This document shows positions 37,545 through 49,600 of a DNA stretch of 64,000 nucleotides, piece after piece. The stretch is from contig VZRZ01003845.1 of the NCBI GenBank assembly GCA_013398175.1, positions 149,900 through 213,899 of the forward strand, in the 5' to 3' direction. The notes under the pieces are model-generated. The model was not told where the DNA came from and ran no database searches. It was given only the letters and a program-made list of their open reading frames with translations. Origin of the DNA: Climacteris rufus. Its lineage: Eukaryota > Chordata > Aves > Passeriformes > Climacteridae. The translations under genes and the position numbers were made by a program. Position 1 is the stretch's first letter. Every line of letters starts with the position of its first letter.

Positions 37545-37995
37545 GAGAATGACTGTACTGGATCAGACTGCAGGTCTCTTTTCCCTGGGATCCTCAATTA
37601 GCAGTGGTTAATAGAGGATGCCTAGCAGGGAGGATAACAACGGGGGATGCAGGTCAGTGTGTTCCTGAATACTCTCCTTACCAACAGCCATCTGTAGTCC
37701 AGGAATTCCTGCAATGTGGATCTCTGCATTTGAAAGTCTTTACGGGTTTTTCCTAAATCTTTTTTTTTAGCCTGAGAAGATTGTGGGTATCCACAGCAAC
37801 TTATGGCACTGTTCAGCTGTGTGAAGAAATATTTACTTTGTTCTGAATCTGTCACTTGCTGTTTTCATTTGATGCTTTTGTAGCTTAAATATAGGAAGGG
37901 GCAACAGGCAGTCATTCCTGATCCATTTTCTCTAAGCCACTCTCGGATGGTAAACCTGCTCTCAGGTTTCTGTTTCCCATATTGAAGAGTCTTGG
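37545..37995 (-). mobile_element. Ancient CR1/L3-like LINE 3' fragment
   Basis: The plus strand starts actgtactggatcagactg and later reads gtgtgaagaaatatttactt, then cacttgctgttttcatttga, and ends near catattgaagagtcttgg. These phrases follow in order the reverse complement of the old CR1/L3 3' region known from reptiles and, as L3, mammals. The copy is heavily diverged and 5'-truncated, so it predates modern avian CR1 activity. Boundaries are approximate. Confidence 0.7.
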
Positions 37996-38684
37996 ATTTG
38001 TACAGAAACCATTTCAGCCCTTAGTTCATCCTTAGCTAGGTCCCTGCTTCTCCTCTGGCCGTGCTGTAGTGCATGGGACAGCAGCCATGGGGATGCAGCT
38101 GCACCCTGGAGCTTACTGAGAGCTCACTGGGGTTTGTGGTTTTGCTCTGGCTCCCAGCACTCACTTGGCTTTCTTTGATTGCTCTTGAGCCTTGGGGTGA
38201 TGCTTTCACTGGACACTCCTGCCTTGCCCTTGCTATCACTTGGCCCCCGTGACTCAGTTTGCTCTCTGTAGGCCAGGGACAGGATAATCATTGCTCACTC
38301 CTTACAAATTCCCACTGGCAATCATGGACAGAGGTTTCCAAGGCTTCCTTTCCATGTTGTCCATCCCTGCAGGGTCTGTGGCCTGTGCAGTGCTGGGCTG
38401 GGAGGTCGGGCTCCCATCTGTGTCTGGGGAAGGTCGTGGCTTCCTCCCTGACAGGGCTGGAGGAGCTGCCTTGAGTTTGCACTGCCTAGCGTGCCCCTGC
38501 CCTGTCTGTGCAGTGCTCAGTGCCACAGCACTCCCTGCAGAGGCTGCAGAGCTGGATCCCCGCAGCCAGAGCTGGAGCCACTGCCCTTTCCCTCGGAGCA
38601 GCCCGTGGTGCTGGGCTGTGACTGCAATGCCAATGGCCCCTGCCTGCGAGGGACCGGGCGCGCACGCTCGCTGGGGCTGCCCTG

Positions 38685-38815
38685 ATTTGTATGCTGGTCA
38701 AGCTGGATTCGAATGACAATCCTAATTATGTTTGCCTTGTGTATGATGAAGGTTACATTTTTGACTGGTTTTGCCGGGCTGGAAATGTAATTGATTAATT
38801 TAGTGCTTAAGAAGG
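38685..38815. promoter_or_regulatory. Enhancer-like AT-rich block with HNF1-like site
   Basis: A block with acaatcctaattatgtttg and aatgtaattgattaattta follows directly on a short GC-rich patch. The run taattgattaatt (from 38788) resembles the HNF1 palindrome GTTAATNATTAAC, imperfect in both halves. HNF1 is relevant because mammalian GGT1 is strongly expressed in kidney tubule. This is inference from motif resemblance alone. Confidence 0.25.
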
Positions 38816-39494
38816 GAAAGAGGATTAAGGCGGAGGTGAGGCTGTGCTGCCAGACACTGCATTGACTGCCTCACACTTTCACAGCTTCAGCTTTTGTTTG
38901 CCTGCAAACCAGCTTGTCTGAGCTCCCAAGTTGTTATTTCTTGTGGCTCTGAGCTTGTTGGCAGATCCCTCAAAGCCAAGCCTCCTGCTGGGAAGGGAGC
39001 TGTAGCTCTGGAGAGATACATGCAAAGAGCTACTGCAGGCTCCAGATTTAATTCCATTGTATCTAGGGGCAAATGCACTTGGTGTTTGGCCATTCGTGTG
39101 GGGAGCTCCATATCCCAAACACCTGTAAGCTCTTGACTGAACAAAGCAGGAGATCTGGAGAAGGTCCATCTGTCCATGACAGTGCAGCTTTCAGGAAGAG
39201 GTCCTCTTAACAATTAAGGGGATTTCTTCCCCTGGAACTGCAGAGTACATGGAGGTGGGGAGAGAAGAGGTGAACACAGCATCAGCTGGGCTGTTGTAGC
39301 TTTAGGGAGTTCCCACAGCATCAGTGCTGGTGGAAGCAGCTGCATGCAGACAGTCACTGCTGATGGACAAATGGTAGCAATAGCCCATGTAACATTCATT
39401 AGGTTTTAAACATTTCACTTCTTGCAGCTGAGGCTCTCTTTGCAGTCCACAAGGCCCTTGGTGGTGTTCTGGGTCTGAGGCACACGTCTGTGCA

Positions 39495-39610
39495 GTGATG
39501 GGTTTTATAAAGGACAGAGTTCTGCTAAGTAATTATGGATACTGCCTGCTCATTATTGAGCAAATTAATCAAGTTCTAGCAGGGCCCATAAAAGCAGATT
39601 TGTTGGGCTG
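39495..39610. promoter_or_regulatory. Second AT-rich enhancer-like block upstream of GGT1
   Basis: The block contains ctaagtaattatggatac, gagcaaattaatcaagtt and gcccataaaagcagattt: several homeodomain-type cores within 115 bp, about 0.8 kb from the first block. No gene or repeat explains it. Confidence 0.2.
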
Positions 39611-42600
39611 TATATTGCCTGCACAGAGAATCTTAACAACTTGTGCTCTTGTGGTCACAGTGAAATTGGACGAGATTTCTGTGAGCACGGGGAAGGTCAG
39701 CAGTGCACTCCAGTGACGCATGGCATTACCTTGACTTCTTAGCACAGGGGAATTCTGAGCTTCCTCTGCTTTCACGGTGAGTCAATTAGGGAACTGAGAT
39801 GCGTGGAGGATTTCTGTCACCTCCATTCTGGGAGCATGCTGCACCCATTTCATATAGATTAATTTTATCTTGATTAAATGAAGGCAGGCTGTGAGGTGTG
39901 GACTCACAGCCATCCCCTGTACTGCTGCAGTGGCTGTAGTGCCTGGCAGAAAGGCAGGGGAGGCAGCTCTGGAGGCACCACCAGAGACACCCCTCGCTGC
40001 TCTGGAAGCCGTGGGACTGGCCTGGCTCTCCTGTCCCACTCAGGAAGTGAATCACACACCTCCAGCATGGGGTATCTCTTCCAGCCCTGTGGGGGCTTTC
40101 AGAGGGATGTGATGGGAAGCCCTGACTCATCTCACATTCTGCCCCAGGCTCACACTGCCCCTCTCCTTCCTTCCACATTTTGGACCTCTCCCTTTCTGCC
40201 TGGTCCTGTGTGTGCTTTCCAGAACCCTTTTCTGTCCTTCCCAGCTCTCTGCTTTCCCCTGGCAGACACACAAGACCCTCAGGCAGCCCTACAGAAAAAG
40301 GAAGGGGAGAGTCACTGGGACCAGCAGGAAGTCTTTCAAGGCAGCAGCACAAGGTCCCCTTTGTAACACCTTGTGCTTTTGATTAGCCTGTAAAGGGGAG
40401 CAGTAAAGTTAAAAAAATAGCAGAGCAATGCAGTTAATGAAGCAAATGCTGGGAAGTGGCACCTCCCAGGGCAGCCTGTGGTCCCAAGGGGCTGCTTTTC
40501 TGTTCAGCCACTTGCCTTTGTTTAGGGCCCGGTGGTGGCTGCTGTCTGCTGATGCTTTCACAAGGCTGATGGGAGGAGTGGGGGAAGGCCCTGGGACCTC
40601 TCCAGGCATTACCATACATTAGACCTTTTAAGAAGCTGATCTAAGACAGGAGAAACGGTGAAGGAAAGCCTTGCAAGGACTTAAAATGTACCTTGCCATG
40701 GGGCTCTTGCATTTCCAGCTTTTAAGAGGTAGAAATGTCTGATCTTATAGGATGTCCCTCTGGAATACCTCTTTTTTTGTGAGTCTCATAAAAATATTTC
40801 CGAAGAGCTTTTAGAAAACCTGGCTTAGGAGCTTCACAGTTTAAAGCTATGAGCTGGAGTTATGGTTTCATAAAAGAATTAAACCATCTTAAGCCCATGC
40901 AGGAGAGGCTGAAGGCAGCGCCTGGTGCTGCTAAGCTTATTTTGGAATTTGAAACCACTAAGTGCACAGATTATATTGGCTCTAAGCATCTTAGCAAGCA
41001 GTGCTAAACCACTGAGAGCAACCACAGGCCCCTGGGGGAGTATATGGACCAGGAACTGCAGGCCAGACCTGGTCTGCACGGAGCACACACAGTGCATGGA
41101 AGTGCTGGTGGCTGGTTTGAGTGGTGGCTGCATGGAAAGCTCAGTGCTCTCCCCATCACTGGCTCTGGGAGAGGGAGGTGAGTCCAGCCATCAGATGACA
41201 CATTAGATGTCCTCCTGCTGAGGAGGGTGGCACCACTGACTAAGACTTTGATGTTCTCCAAAGACCTCAGCACTTTTTAAAACATGTTTACAGCTCATGA
41301 CAGGCCTGGAAAAGCGACCAACTGTTTTTGTTTCTTTCCAACTTGACTAGTTTTTCCCCATTTATATCCAAAGATTAAAAGACATGTCTTGTCTAAAAAA
41401 CCCTGAATATTTGAAGAGTACAAGAAGCAGGGCTTGAAGTGGGAATTGAAGCATAAAAGCCTCCTTTGAGGCATTTCCTGCTCTGTCCAGGAACCTTTCA
41501 GAGCCAGGTTGTTACAGACCAGTGACCCAGCATTTAGATTTAGATGGCTGATCAGAAGCAGGTCTCCAAGTCTGTCAGTGAGAGCCCAGTGTTGAAGGGG
41601 CTTCTCTGGCTGTTCTGTCTGCTCAGCCTCTGGACACTGGACTGGAGCTGTCCTCAGGATCTAGCATGAGTCTCTCTCCAGCTTGTGCCCTGGTCACCAG
41701 TGTCACCCACTCCAGCTTTCAAAAGATAAGAGTCACTGAGCCAAACTGACCTACTGACCTGTTTACACCATTGATAAATTTGGATTTTACAGTGCTGGCA
41801 TCTGAATTATGTAGTTTCTCTCACCTAAGACACCCTGAGGGATTCACCCTGTGGGGTTTGACCTGGGTGATCCCTGGACCCACTGCCGTCTGCAGGGCAG
41901 TGCCACGAGCAGACAGACAGGAAAGGGTAGCGCTGCTGAAAAAGCAAACAGGCTTTTCCTAGGAGACTTGTCTGTGTCATTAATACCTGGCACCGCTGAG
42001 CTGCTCAGCACAAAAGCTCTTTTGGGCTTTGCCAGGCTCAGGTTTAGTTTGGATAACGCCCCTGTGTGCCACTTCTGCCCTCTGTGCACAGAGCTTGCTG
42101 CTGGCCTCAGTGCCACCCCGCACGTGCTGTCCCTCGTGCCGTGCCCGGAGCCGGTCCAGGCAGGCTGTCAGAGCCTGTGATTTTCAGCAGATGCATTAAC
42201 TGTGTTAACCTTTGAAGTAAAGTGAATTTCTAATGTCAGAACAGCAGAGGCCAACATACAGCCTTCCACCTTCTCATACTTTTTTTTTTTGTCACCACAG
42301 AAAATGCTTTGGCTTTTCCTGTGCTTACCACAGCAGTTTTGTGTGGCTTAGCCCATGTTTGCCTCATCGCGTCAGTCCACACTGTTCACTTGTAAGGAAT
42401 TTCATCCACACCTTAAAGAAATTGAGGAAGATGAGGTTGGGAAGGCTCCGGGGTGCAGGTCCTACCTCTGATTGCAGGCAGCAGTGCCGAAAAGGAAGAA
42501 AACGAGGAGGAAGAGTGAGCTGCTTTAGAGGAGCATTTGTAACAAATGCTTTAGGAGCAGTGACTAAGTGCTTCCCTCCTTTGCACCATCATCCCACAGG

Positions 42601-42899
42601 GCAAAGGAAAGGTGCTGGGATGCCACTCCCCAGAGCTGGCCTGGACCCAGAGGGACCACTGGTGGGGTTCCTGGCCCTCGGTGTCTCTCTCACACTCTGG
42701 GTATCAGGTGCTATTTACTATCCTGGAAGCGGATGCCCAAGGTGCAGCCTCACAGTGAAACATCCCAGGGAGGATTTCTGCCCTCTTTTTAATGCAGTTT
42801 GAGCCAAATATAGGGCAGCTCTGTGAACAAGGTGTTTTGGAGGCAGTGAGGAGTAGCAGGTGGTGTCCAGGAGGCAGGGCCGTGGGTGCCCCAGCCCTT

Positions 42900-43460
42900 G
42901 CAGAGCTATCCAGCTTCCCTGCGGCACAGGCCGGGATGTGAGGGGAGCGGGCAAGGGGGGCACCCCATGGAGGGGATCCCCGCGGGATGCTGCTGCTGGC
43001 AGCGCATCCTCCTGGCAGCCGCCCCGCTGGGACGAGCGGCAGCCCCCGGCGCGGCCCGCCCAGCCCGGGCTGGCTCCCTTGAAGCGCCTCCCGTCTGTGC
43101 CATCTAGTGCCCGGCACAAGAACTGGGACTGACCCAGCCTCTCACCCACAGGGGAACAGCCCGGCCGCTCTGGAGAAGAGGCTCTCCTCTCCCTGGGCCG
43201 GGCAGGGATGTGCTGGGAGGACCCCTGAGATGCCGCGGCGCCCGCACGGACGAGGCCGCTTAGGCGCAGGTAGGACGGCAGCGCGCAGGTGTGTGCGGGG
43301 CGGGCGCAGCGGGGACAGCGGCTCTGCAGGTGAGCTGAGCCTGGGCCGGAGTTCGCTGCCGGAGGCTGCAGGTGGGGAGAGGAAGGCTTGGAGCTCTTGG
43401 GGATCCTGCCTGTGCTTTTCGGGCATTGCGTTCCTGTGGCGCGCTCTGACGCTGCACACG
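42900..43460 (+). promoter_or_regulatory. CpG-rich island with splice donors, candidate upstream promoter
   Basis: Composition rises sharply in CpG from about 42900 to 43460 and falls to AT-rich DNA after 43470. Within it lie two plus-strand donors: cgcag|gtagga (GT at 43270-43271) and the near-ideal tgcag|gtgagc (GT at 43330-43331). No coding frame is recognised. It could be the first non-coding exon of GGT1, about 19 kb before its start codon, or the promoter of an unknown non-coding RNA. Confidence 0.45.
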
Positions 43461-45574
43461 TGTTTTAAGGGATGAAAATACTGACCTCTGACTGGAATTC
43501 TCCTATTTGGACAGATTTCAATGCTATTCCAGGGGAGCTGCAGTTAGTTGTACTTGAGTGAACACCCTAGACACTTTATTTTTCAGTGTGTTTGCCATAA
43601 CCTTTGTTATGTCATTTCTTAGGTAAGTTCATTGTACTAAGTTGTTTTTTTTTTAAGTTTCCATAGCTGTAGCTTGTTTTGCCAGCTTTGATTCTTAACT
43701 CTGCCTCTGTCCTCTTTATCCTTTTCAGAGGAATAGTTTTCCTCTTTACAGACCCAGTTTCATTAAGCTCTAAATAAGAGCGAATGAATCAGGAGCTAAC
43801 AAATTCTTGCTTCCTTCTTGCTGCATTCCTTTTCCCCCAAATCTTTGTGAGAGATTTAATGGTGATATAAAGAGCTTCTAACTCAAACCCATCAGTATAT
43901 ATCTATCCTTCATATTGGTTTATCTCAGCCAGGCATTACATATTTATACTGAATTTCATCAGCTATTATTTGCCATGTTTCACAGATGTTTGCAAGTTTT
44001 CCACAATTCAAATTTTCCTGATATCCTTTGCTAGTTCCACATGTTATCTTCTACCATTTCATTACCAGACCACAAGTAAACTTAGTGAACATGCTGCCTC
44101 TGGCATCTATAAAACTTCCACATGAAGTTTTGATCATGCATTCTTCACTTGCAACTTGTATTGGATTAAAAATAACCTGATAGCTGCTTCCCAGAACTTC
44201 CTATTAGTGACTTCAGGGAGTTAGTAGTAAAACTGTTCAAGGAGCAGATGAGCATATCCTTGTTCTTGGGAGCACACCCGGTGAACTCTTGTGAACTCTA
44301 TCTTGTGAACTGTGGGTTTGCCTCTCTAGGATATATTGTACAGGCACATCATGCTGTTTCTGAAATTTAAATTTCCTACCAATATATTGTTTTTCTTGGT
44401 ACTTAAGGAAGGCTGATTGCTTAGGAAGTTTTGGTAGCCTTTTCAAATGTGAAAAAGTAGTATTGCCCTGTAGCATCTGATAGGTAACTGGCTGTAGTGA
44501 AAGCCTGGTGGCTTTGGAGCTGGCATGCCCAGAGCTCTCCTGGGGCTGCTATTGATCTTGGCATGTTATTGCCTTTGAAGGGACTGATCTTTGAAACTAG
44601 GCTCCAGGAAGTCATTTAAGGATGTGTTTGCATCCTGCTGAGCACTGAAACTGTGAGGATTTCAGTGGGAAGGAAAGTCGTCTTAAAAGAGATGCAATCT
44701 TTATCTGCTTTCCCTAATTAGTGCTCCCTCTTCCTGGAGGTGATACTCTGCACAGCATCCCCTTGGCAGCTGGAATCCAGTGCTGGGGTTAAGTCCCCAC
44801 TTGGCCAGAGCTCACCTGGTCCCAGCTGTGCCCCGAGAGCTCTGTTTCTGAGGCGCCTGGGCTCAGGGCAGGTGTTTTGCTGTGCTGTCCACACGGCTGT
44901 TTGCACACCTGCAATGGCCCTCCTGCCCAGACTGAGGGTTGCAGAGGCACAGTTGGTTCTCCAGCACGCTCCTGGCTCCTCACAGGTCTGTAAACTCTTT
45001 TATTGCTGTCTCTCAGTTCTTTGGAGTTCATAGATTCTAGGGCTTCACACCTTCCCCCGTGTAATCCACTCCCAGGTCTGCTGTGTGCCACAGTCAGGCT
45101 TTAAAGTGTTTGTGTGAGATGGGTGCCAGCAAGAGTCTGTTCTGTGGTTTGTCCCCAGAACTGCTTAATTGACAAGGAAGCCCAAAATCTGTGTTTTGCA
45201 TGAAAGGAAATGGAGGCTCAGACAGGCAGTGTGATTTATTGTAATCACTTAGCAGCAGAAACAGGAGAGAACCCCCCTTCACTCCCCACACCTCAGTGCC
45301 GTAACCCCAAGGCCACGTGTATCCCTTCCCCCAGCCCCAGCAGCACAGTCAGGGTAACTGGGGAGGTTTGGTACAGGGGACCTGTACCTATCTGTGCTGA
45401 GGAGGCCTTACCTGCATCCTTACCTGCTTGGCCTTACCTGCATCCTCTGCTGTCGTGGCATGGCAGGGCTGTGCCTGGGTGCCATGGGGAGGCCAAAGCC
45501 TGGGCAGGGCTCAGCGCTGGTGCAGGAAGGGGTTGTGTGACAGATGGACTCCTGGCTCCCCAAACATCCATCCC

Positions 45575-45735
45575 TGCTTTAATTACACTGACACTGCTGC
45601 CTGGGTGTAATTAGCAGTTGAGAAACTCTGAGTGAGATTTTAATAAGCTGAGAGTAATGCAATTTGTCTTTTCTGTAAGAGATGCTTTGCAAACAAAAGC
45701 TGTAATTAAAAAGCACATGCACAGGGCAAACAGCG
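45575..45735. promoter_or_regulatory. AT-rich block with paired TAATTA cores
   Basis: The motifs tttaattacactga, gtgtaattagcag, ttttaataagctg and ctgtaattaaaaag occur within 160 bp of otherwise mixed composition. Four TAAT cores at roughly regular spacing suggest a regulatory element; conservation cannot be judged here. Confidence 0.2.
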
Positions 45736-45745
45736 ACTGCTGTGG

Positions 45746-46654
45746 GTGTGTGACTGCTCCATGTGCAGCGTGTCTGGCTCATGGCCTGGCCTGGCACAGG
45801 GGTCCCCCTTTGGGGCAGTCTTCATCATGGGGTTCCCAAGAGGCCAGCACATAAAAACTGCAGGATTTGGCTCCATTGTGAGTTTTACAAAAGGCTCTTC
45901 CCTGTCTTCACAGATCCCCTTTGATATAACGTTGTTCCTTGATAAGAGTAAGTCTCCTGGGTGTCATCCTCCCCGTTGCTTTTCATTCCTGTCACCATTG
46001 TGTTTCTGTGTTCTCACCCAGGAGCCCAAATTAGCTGGAGGCTGGTGGGATCTCTGTGGCAGAGGCCAGCGAGGCAGCTGGGGCGGCATGGGGGCAGTCA
46101 GGAAGCCTTTTCAAGAGCAGCCAGCATTTCTGGTAGCCTCAGATCTGAACAGTCAGACCAGGCCCTGGATTCTGCCTCTCTTCCCTGCCCCTTCCTGCTC
46201 TCTTAAAAACAATCCATACATATATATATATAAAGATAGTCTCTTTTATCTAGTCTTCTGTCTCTGTGCAATTCTGCCCTGCCCTGCTGGAGTTCAAGGT
46301 TCCTTTCTGGCTGGGGAAGCTCTCATGGGGGAGCAGCTCCATTGGGTTCTGAGGTCTGTTTCCCTCAAACCCCCACTACACGCCAGGCTGACCTCACCAG
46401 CCAATTGTCCCTCTTCCTCAGTGCTGCGGGGCAACTGTGAGGGGACAAGGCAGGAGACAGAGGCACAGCAGCTGTCAGGAAATAGCTATGCCCACAGCAT
46501 CAGAGGGCCAGAGTCAGGAATGTGTGCCTGGTGTGGGGAGGGGGGAGACTGGGAACATTGGTCCGGCCTGTGGGAAGCCCCTTTGCCTCCATCTGCAGGG
46601 GAAGGTGAGGGCCCTTTCACTCTACCAACCCTGCAACAGTGCATTTGTGCCTGA
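45746..46654 (+). other. 302-codon open reading frame, unrecognised
   Basis: This is the longest continuous plus-strand frame between LRRC75B and GGT1. The translation has no recognisable domain and includes a YIYIYK patch that is simply the translated TA microsatellite at 46216-46232. There is no convincing splice or poly(A) context. I regard it as probably non-coding. Confidence 0.12.
46216..46232. repeat. Short (TA)n microsatellite
   Basis: Seven or eight alternating TA steps follow ccataca. Confidence 0.85.
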
Positions 46655-49600
46655 TGGCACTGGCTGCTGTGGCTCTCGAAATTTAAGGGGGTGCCTCTGT
46701 TTGTAGTACCCCTGCTTTCGATTTGTGGGAGACACCCTGATTTTTGAGAGTGCAGAGCCAGAGGATTGCCTGTGGTTTCCCATCCATGTCCATTTCTCCC
46801 TACATGGGGGCAGTGCTCAAGGAGCTCAGGTCAATGAAGAGGGGGTTGAAGCAGTTTGCTCACTCATATCCCTTTGTGCTGTGCCATGCAAGTCTGACTG
46901 ACCTGCTCTGCCAGCTAATTGCAGCCCTGGCACTGTTGGGCAAACAAGCAAAGCCTTCCCCAGAGAGCAGGTTGAAATGTGGTGAAGGCACCTGTAGTCC
47001 CCACTGGCAGTGGAAAGGGCAGCAGGTGTGGGCTAAGCAGATGGGACAGCACCAGCATCTGCCCCATCCCAGCACAGAGGCCGGGATGTGAATGCTGAGC
47101 AGCCCCTCCCTGTGGGATGGAGGGGAAGGGCTGCTGGGGCTGAGCTCCTGGGCAGTGCTCTGTGTCCAGCCTCTGCAGCTTGTGTGCTCCTCCCAAAGCC
47201 ACGGCAAGTGTGTGTTCCCAGAGCTGTGCTGGTACAGGCTCTGCTGGCCAGCCCAGCTGGCCCTTTCACACTTTCCAACATAGGCTGCAAGTGCTTTGAG
47301 GCAGAGGCTTGTGATTTTGATCTCTCATAAGCAATGGCCATTTCTGGTGACCTTTGCAGCACCTTAAACAAAAAGGAGACTGGGCCAGGGGGGAGATAAA
47401 CCAGACAGAGACTCTTTTCTCTGATCTGTACTTGAGCTGTGAGTCCTGTTCTGATAGCTGGTGGCATCTCTCAGGACAGAAGACTTGTTGGTGTTTGAGC
47501 ACTTATCCTTTCCACAGTCCTGTGTTATGCTCTGCCCAGAGGAGAAAATTCTGTGATGATCAACCTTCCAGGTTCTGCATTCAGATGCAGAGAGGCCAGT
47601 CAAGACAGGCTCCTGTCTCTGTGGTCTTCTTTGGTATGAACTTTGTGACTGCCCTTCTGCAAAGCACAGAATGACCCAGTGATTTCAGTGCATAGCCTTG
47701 GGCTGGTGGAAGCTGAACATACTCAGCTGCTTTGCTGTGTGGGCTGACAGGAGCCTGTTCCTTTGTACAACAGTGCCCATCCCACATGTGGGCTATGGCT
47801 CGTGGTTTGCACCAAGACTGAATGTGTGGTGTGCATTTCCCTCCTAAAGTCAAAACTGATGGGTTGCAAATGGCCACCCAGAGATGGGTGTATTGCCCAG
47901 AGCTGTATTGCCCAAGCCTTAGCTGGACTAAATGTGAACCTGAAGAGCACTAGGGAAGTACTTGGAGCTACAGTGAGTGACTTCTTTAGAAAGCAAAGTT
48001 CATTTATTTCCTGAGGCTGTTGCTCTGGGGAGCAACCAGAGAGTGTAAAGTGCTGAGAACCACTGGAATAAAAGAGTTGTAAGTCCAGATTCTCACTTAG
48101 GGTGTGAGCTGTGCTGCACAGTGTGCAACCTTTCTGTGTAGTGCTACATGAACTATTTGAATGGCTGCTGAGCACCCTCCTCACCTGCCCACAGCAGAGA
48201 AAAGGGTCCCAGTGTCAAGGTCCATGGAACTCTTGTTTCTGGGTGTTCATCCCAGCGATAGTTTTGCCCCCTGAAGACTGGCAGTGGTGTAGCCAGAATG
48301 TACATAGCCCTACCCACTCAGTGCAAATTGAAGCTTTATCCACAGCCTTCCCAGGGACTCAGGGAATTTCTTCCCACGCAGCACCTGAACAACCAGCAGT
48401 GGCTCTTTGCTGGGTTGATTCCCACTGCCATGTGAGCTGAGTGGCCCTGCAGTGCTGGCAGAAGGCACCCCCAGGGCTGGATAATGAGGCTCACAAGTAG
48501 GGATGAGGTTTGGGGATGGCTGCACTGCTGCTCTGCCCCATCCCTCTCTGAGGGGCTGCAGCCCTGAGCCTGCCACAGGGCAGGGCTGCCAAGTGGTCCC
48601 ATTGAAAACTTGCTGTAAGGTAGCCCAGGACAGATTCTGGCTTACCAGGATGTGCTGAGTTTTATGCTGACAGGTTTCATTTGTTGCTCCAAAAGCAGGA
48701 GAGCTGATCCTTCAGCAGACACTGTCAAGAAAGGAACAAGAGGTGTTGGGATTTCTTAAAAAGTGCAGCTCTCACAAGGTGAAGTCTGGGTGGGCTGCAC
48801 ACACAGATCTCCGTGGGTCACTGTTCAATCATGTCCAGGAATAACTTCTGAGCCTCACATCCCCAAGTCCCACTGATTCTTAAGCAGAATGGAAAAAGAG
48901 ATTTGTGGGTGTGTGGATAGTGGACCTTGGCTCTTGCTGGGAAAGTCTGTGTTCCTGTGGTTTTAGGGCCCTCCTGCTTAGGTTAGACTTTGACAGCGAT
49001 CAGTTACCCAACAACTTTCTGTAATAATCTGCAAGTTGTCCATTAAGTGGCAAACATTTTGAACTTCTCCCCAGCTCCTCTGCTGCAATCTAATCTGCTG
49101 TCACTTTTCACAAGGAGATGGAATGTGCTACCTTATTAATTTCCTGTTTACAGTGGGGGAGAGACCAAAGCCATGAGGAACACTGAAAACAACATCCCAT
49201 GGAGCTCCAGGCACAGTGCAATACATCAGTGTCAGCCTCTGCACGTGTCATTTCCATCTGCCTCTGGGTTTACTGTATGTATCAGGCATGTGACAGGGAG
49301 GAAAGGTGATGTCTAGGAACATGCTTAAAGGAATCTGGGGGAAAGATTACCCATTCTAGCCCAGGCACTGACCTGCTCTGAAGCCCCAGGCAAGATTGTC
49401 TCTAAAGTGGGGATATGAATGCTTTTCTCATGTGGGCCTGTAAGGCTCCCTGGCCCTGATAGTAGCTTAAAAATGCTGTTAAGTAGTGAATTTTTTTGTG
49501 GTGATGATGATAAGAATTTGGCAATCTGGACAGGTTATAGAGTTTGGAGATCTTCCTGGAGGTGCAGCAAGTACTGGAAGCTCATATTTGGTAGGAGCTT

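Noticed and set aside
39786..40352. 188-codon minus-strand frame upstream of GGT1
   Set aside because: No recognisable domain, and an overlapping frame of similar length runs on the other strand; likely chance.
42233..42802. 189-codon plus-strand frame before the 43 kb island
   Set aside because: It has no homology and translates a poly-T run near its start; not supported as coding.
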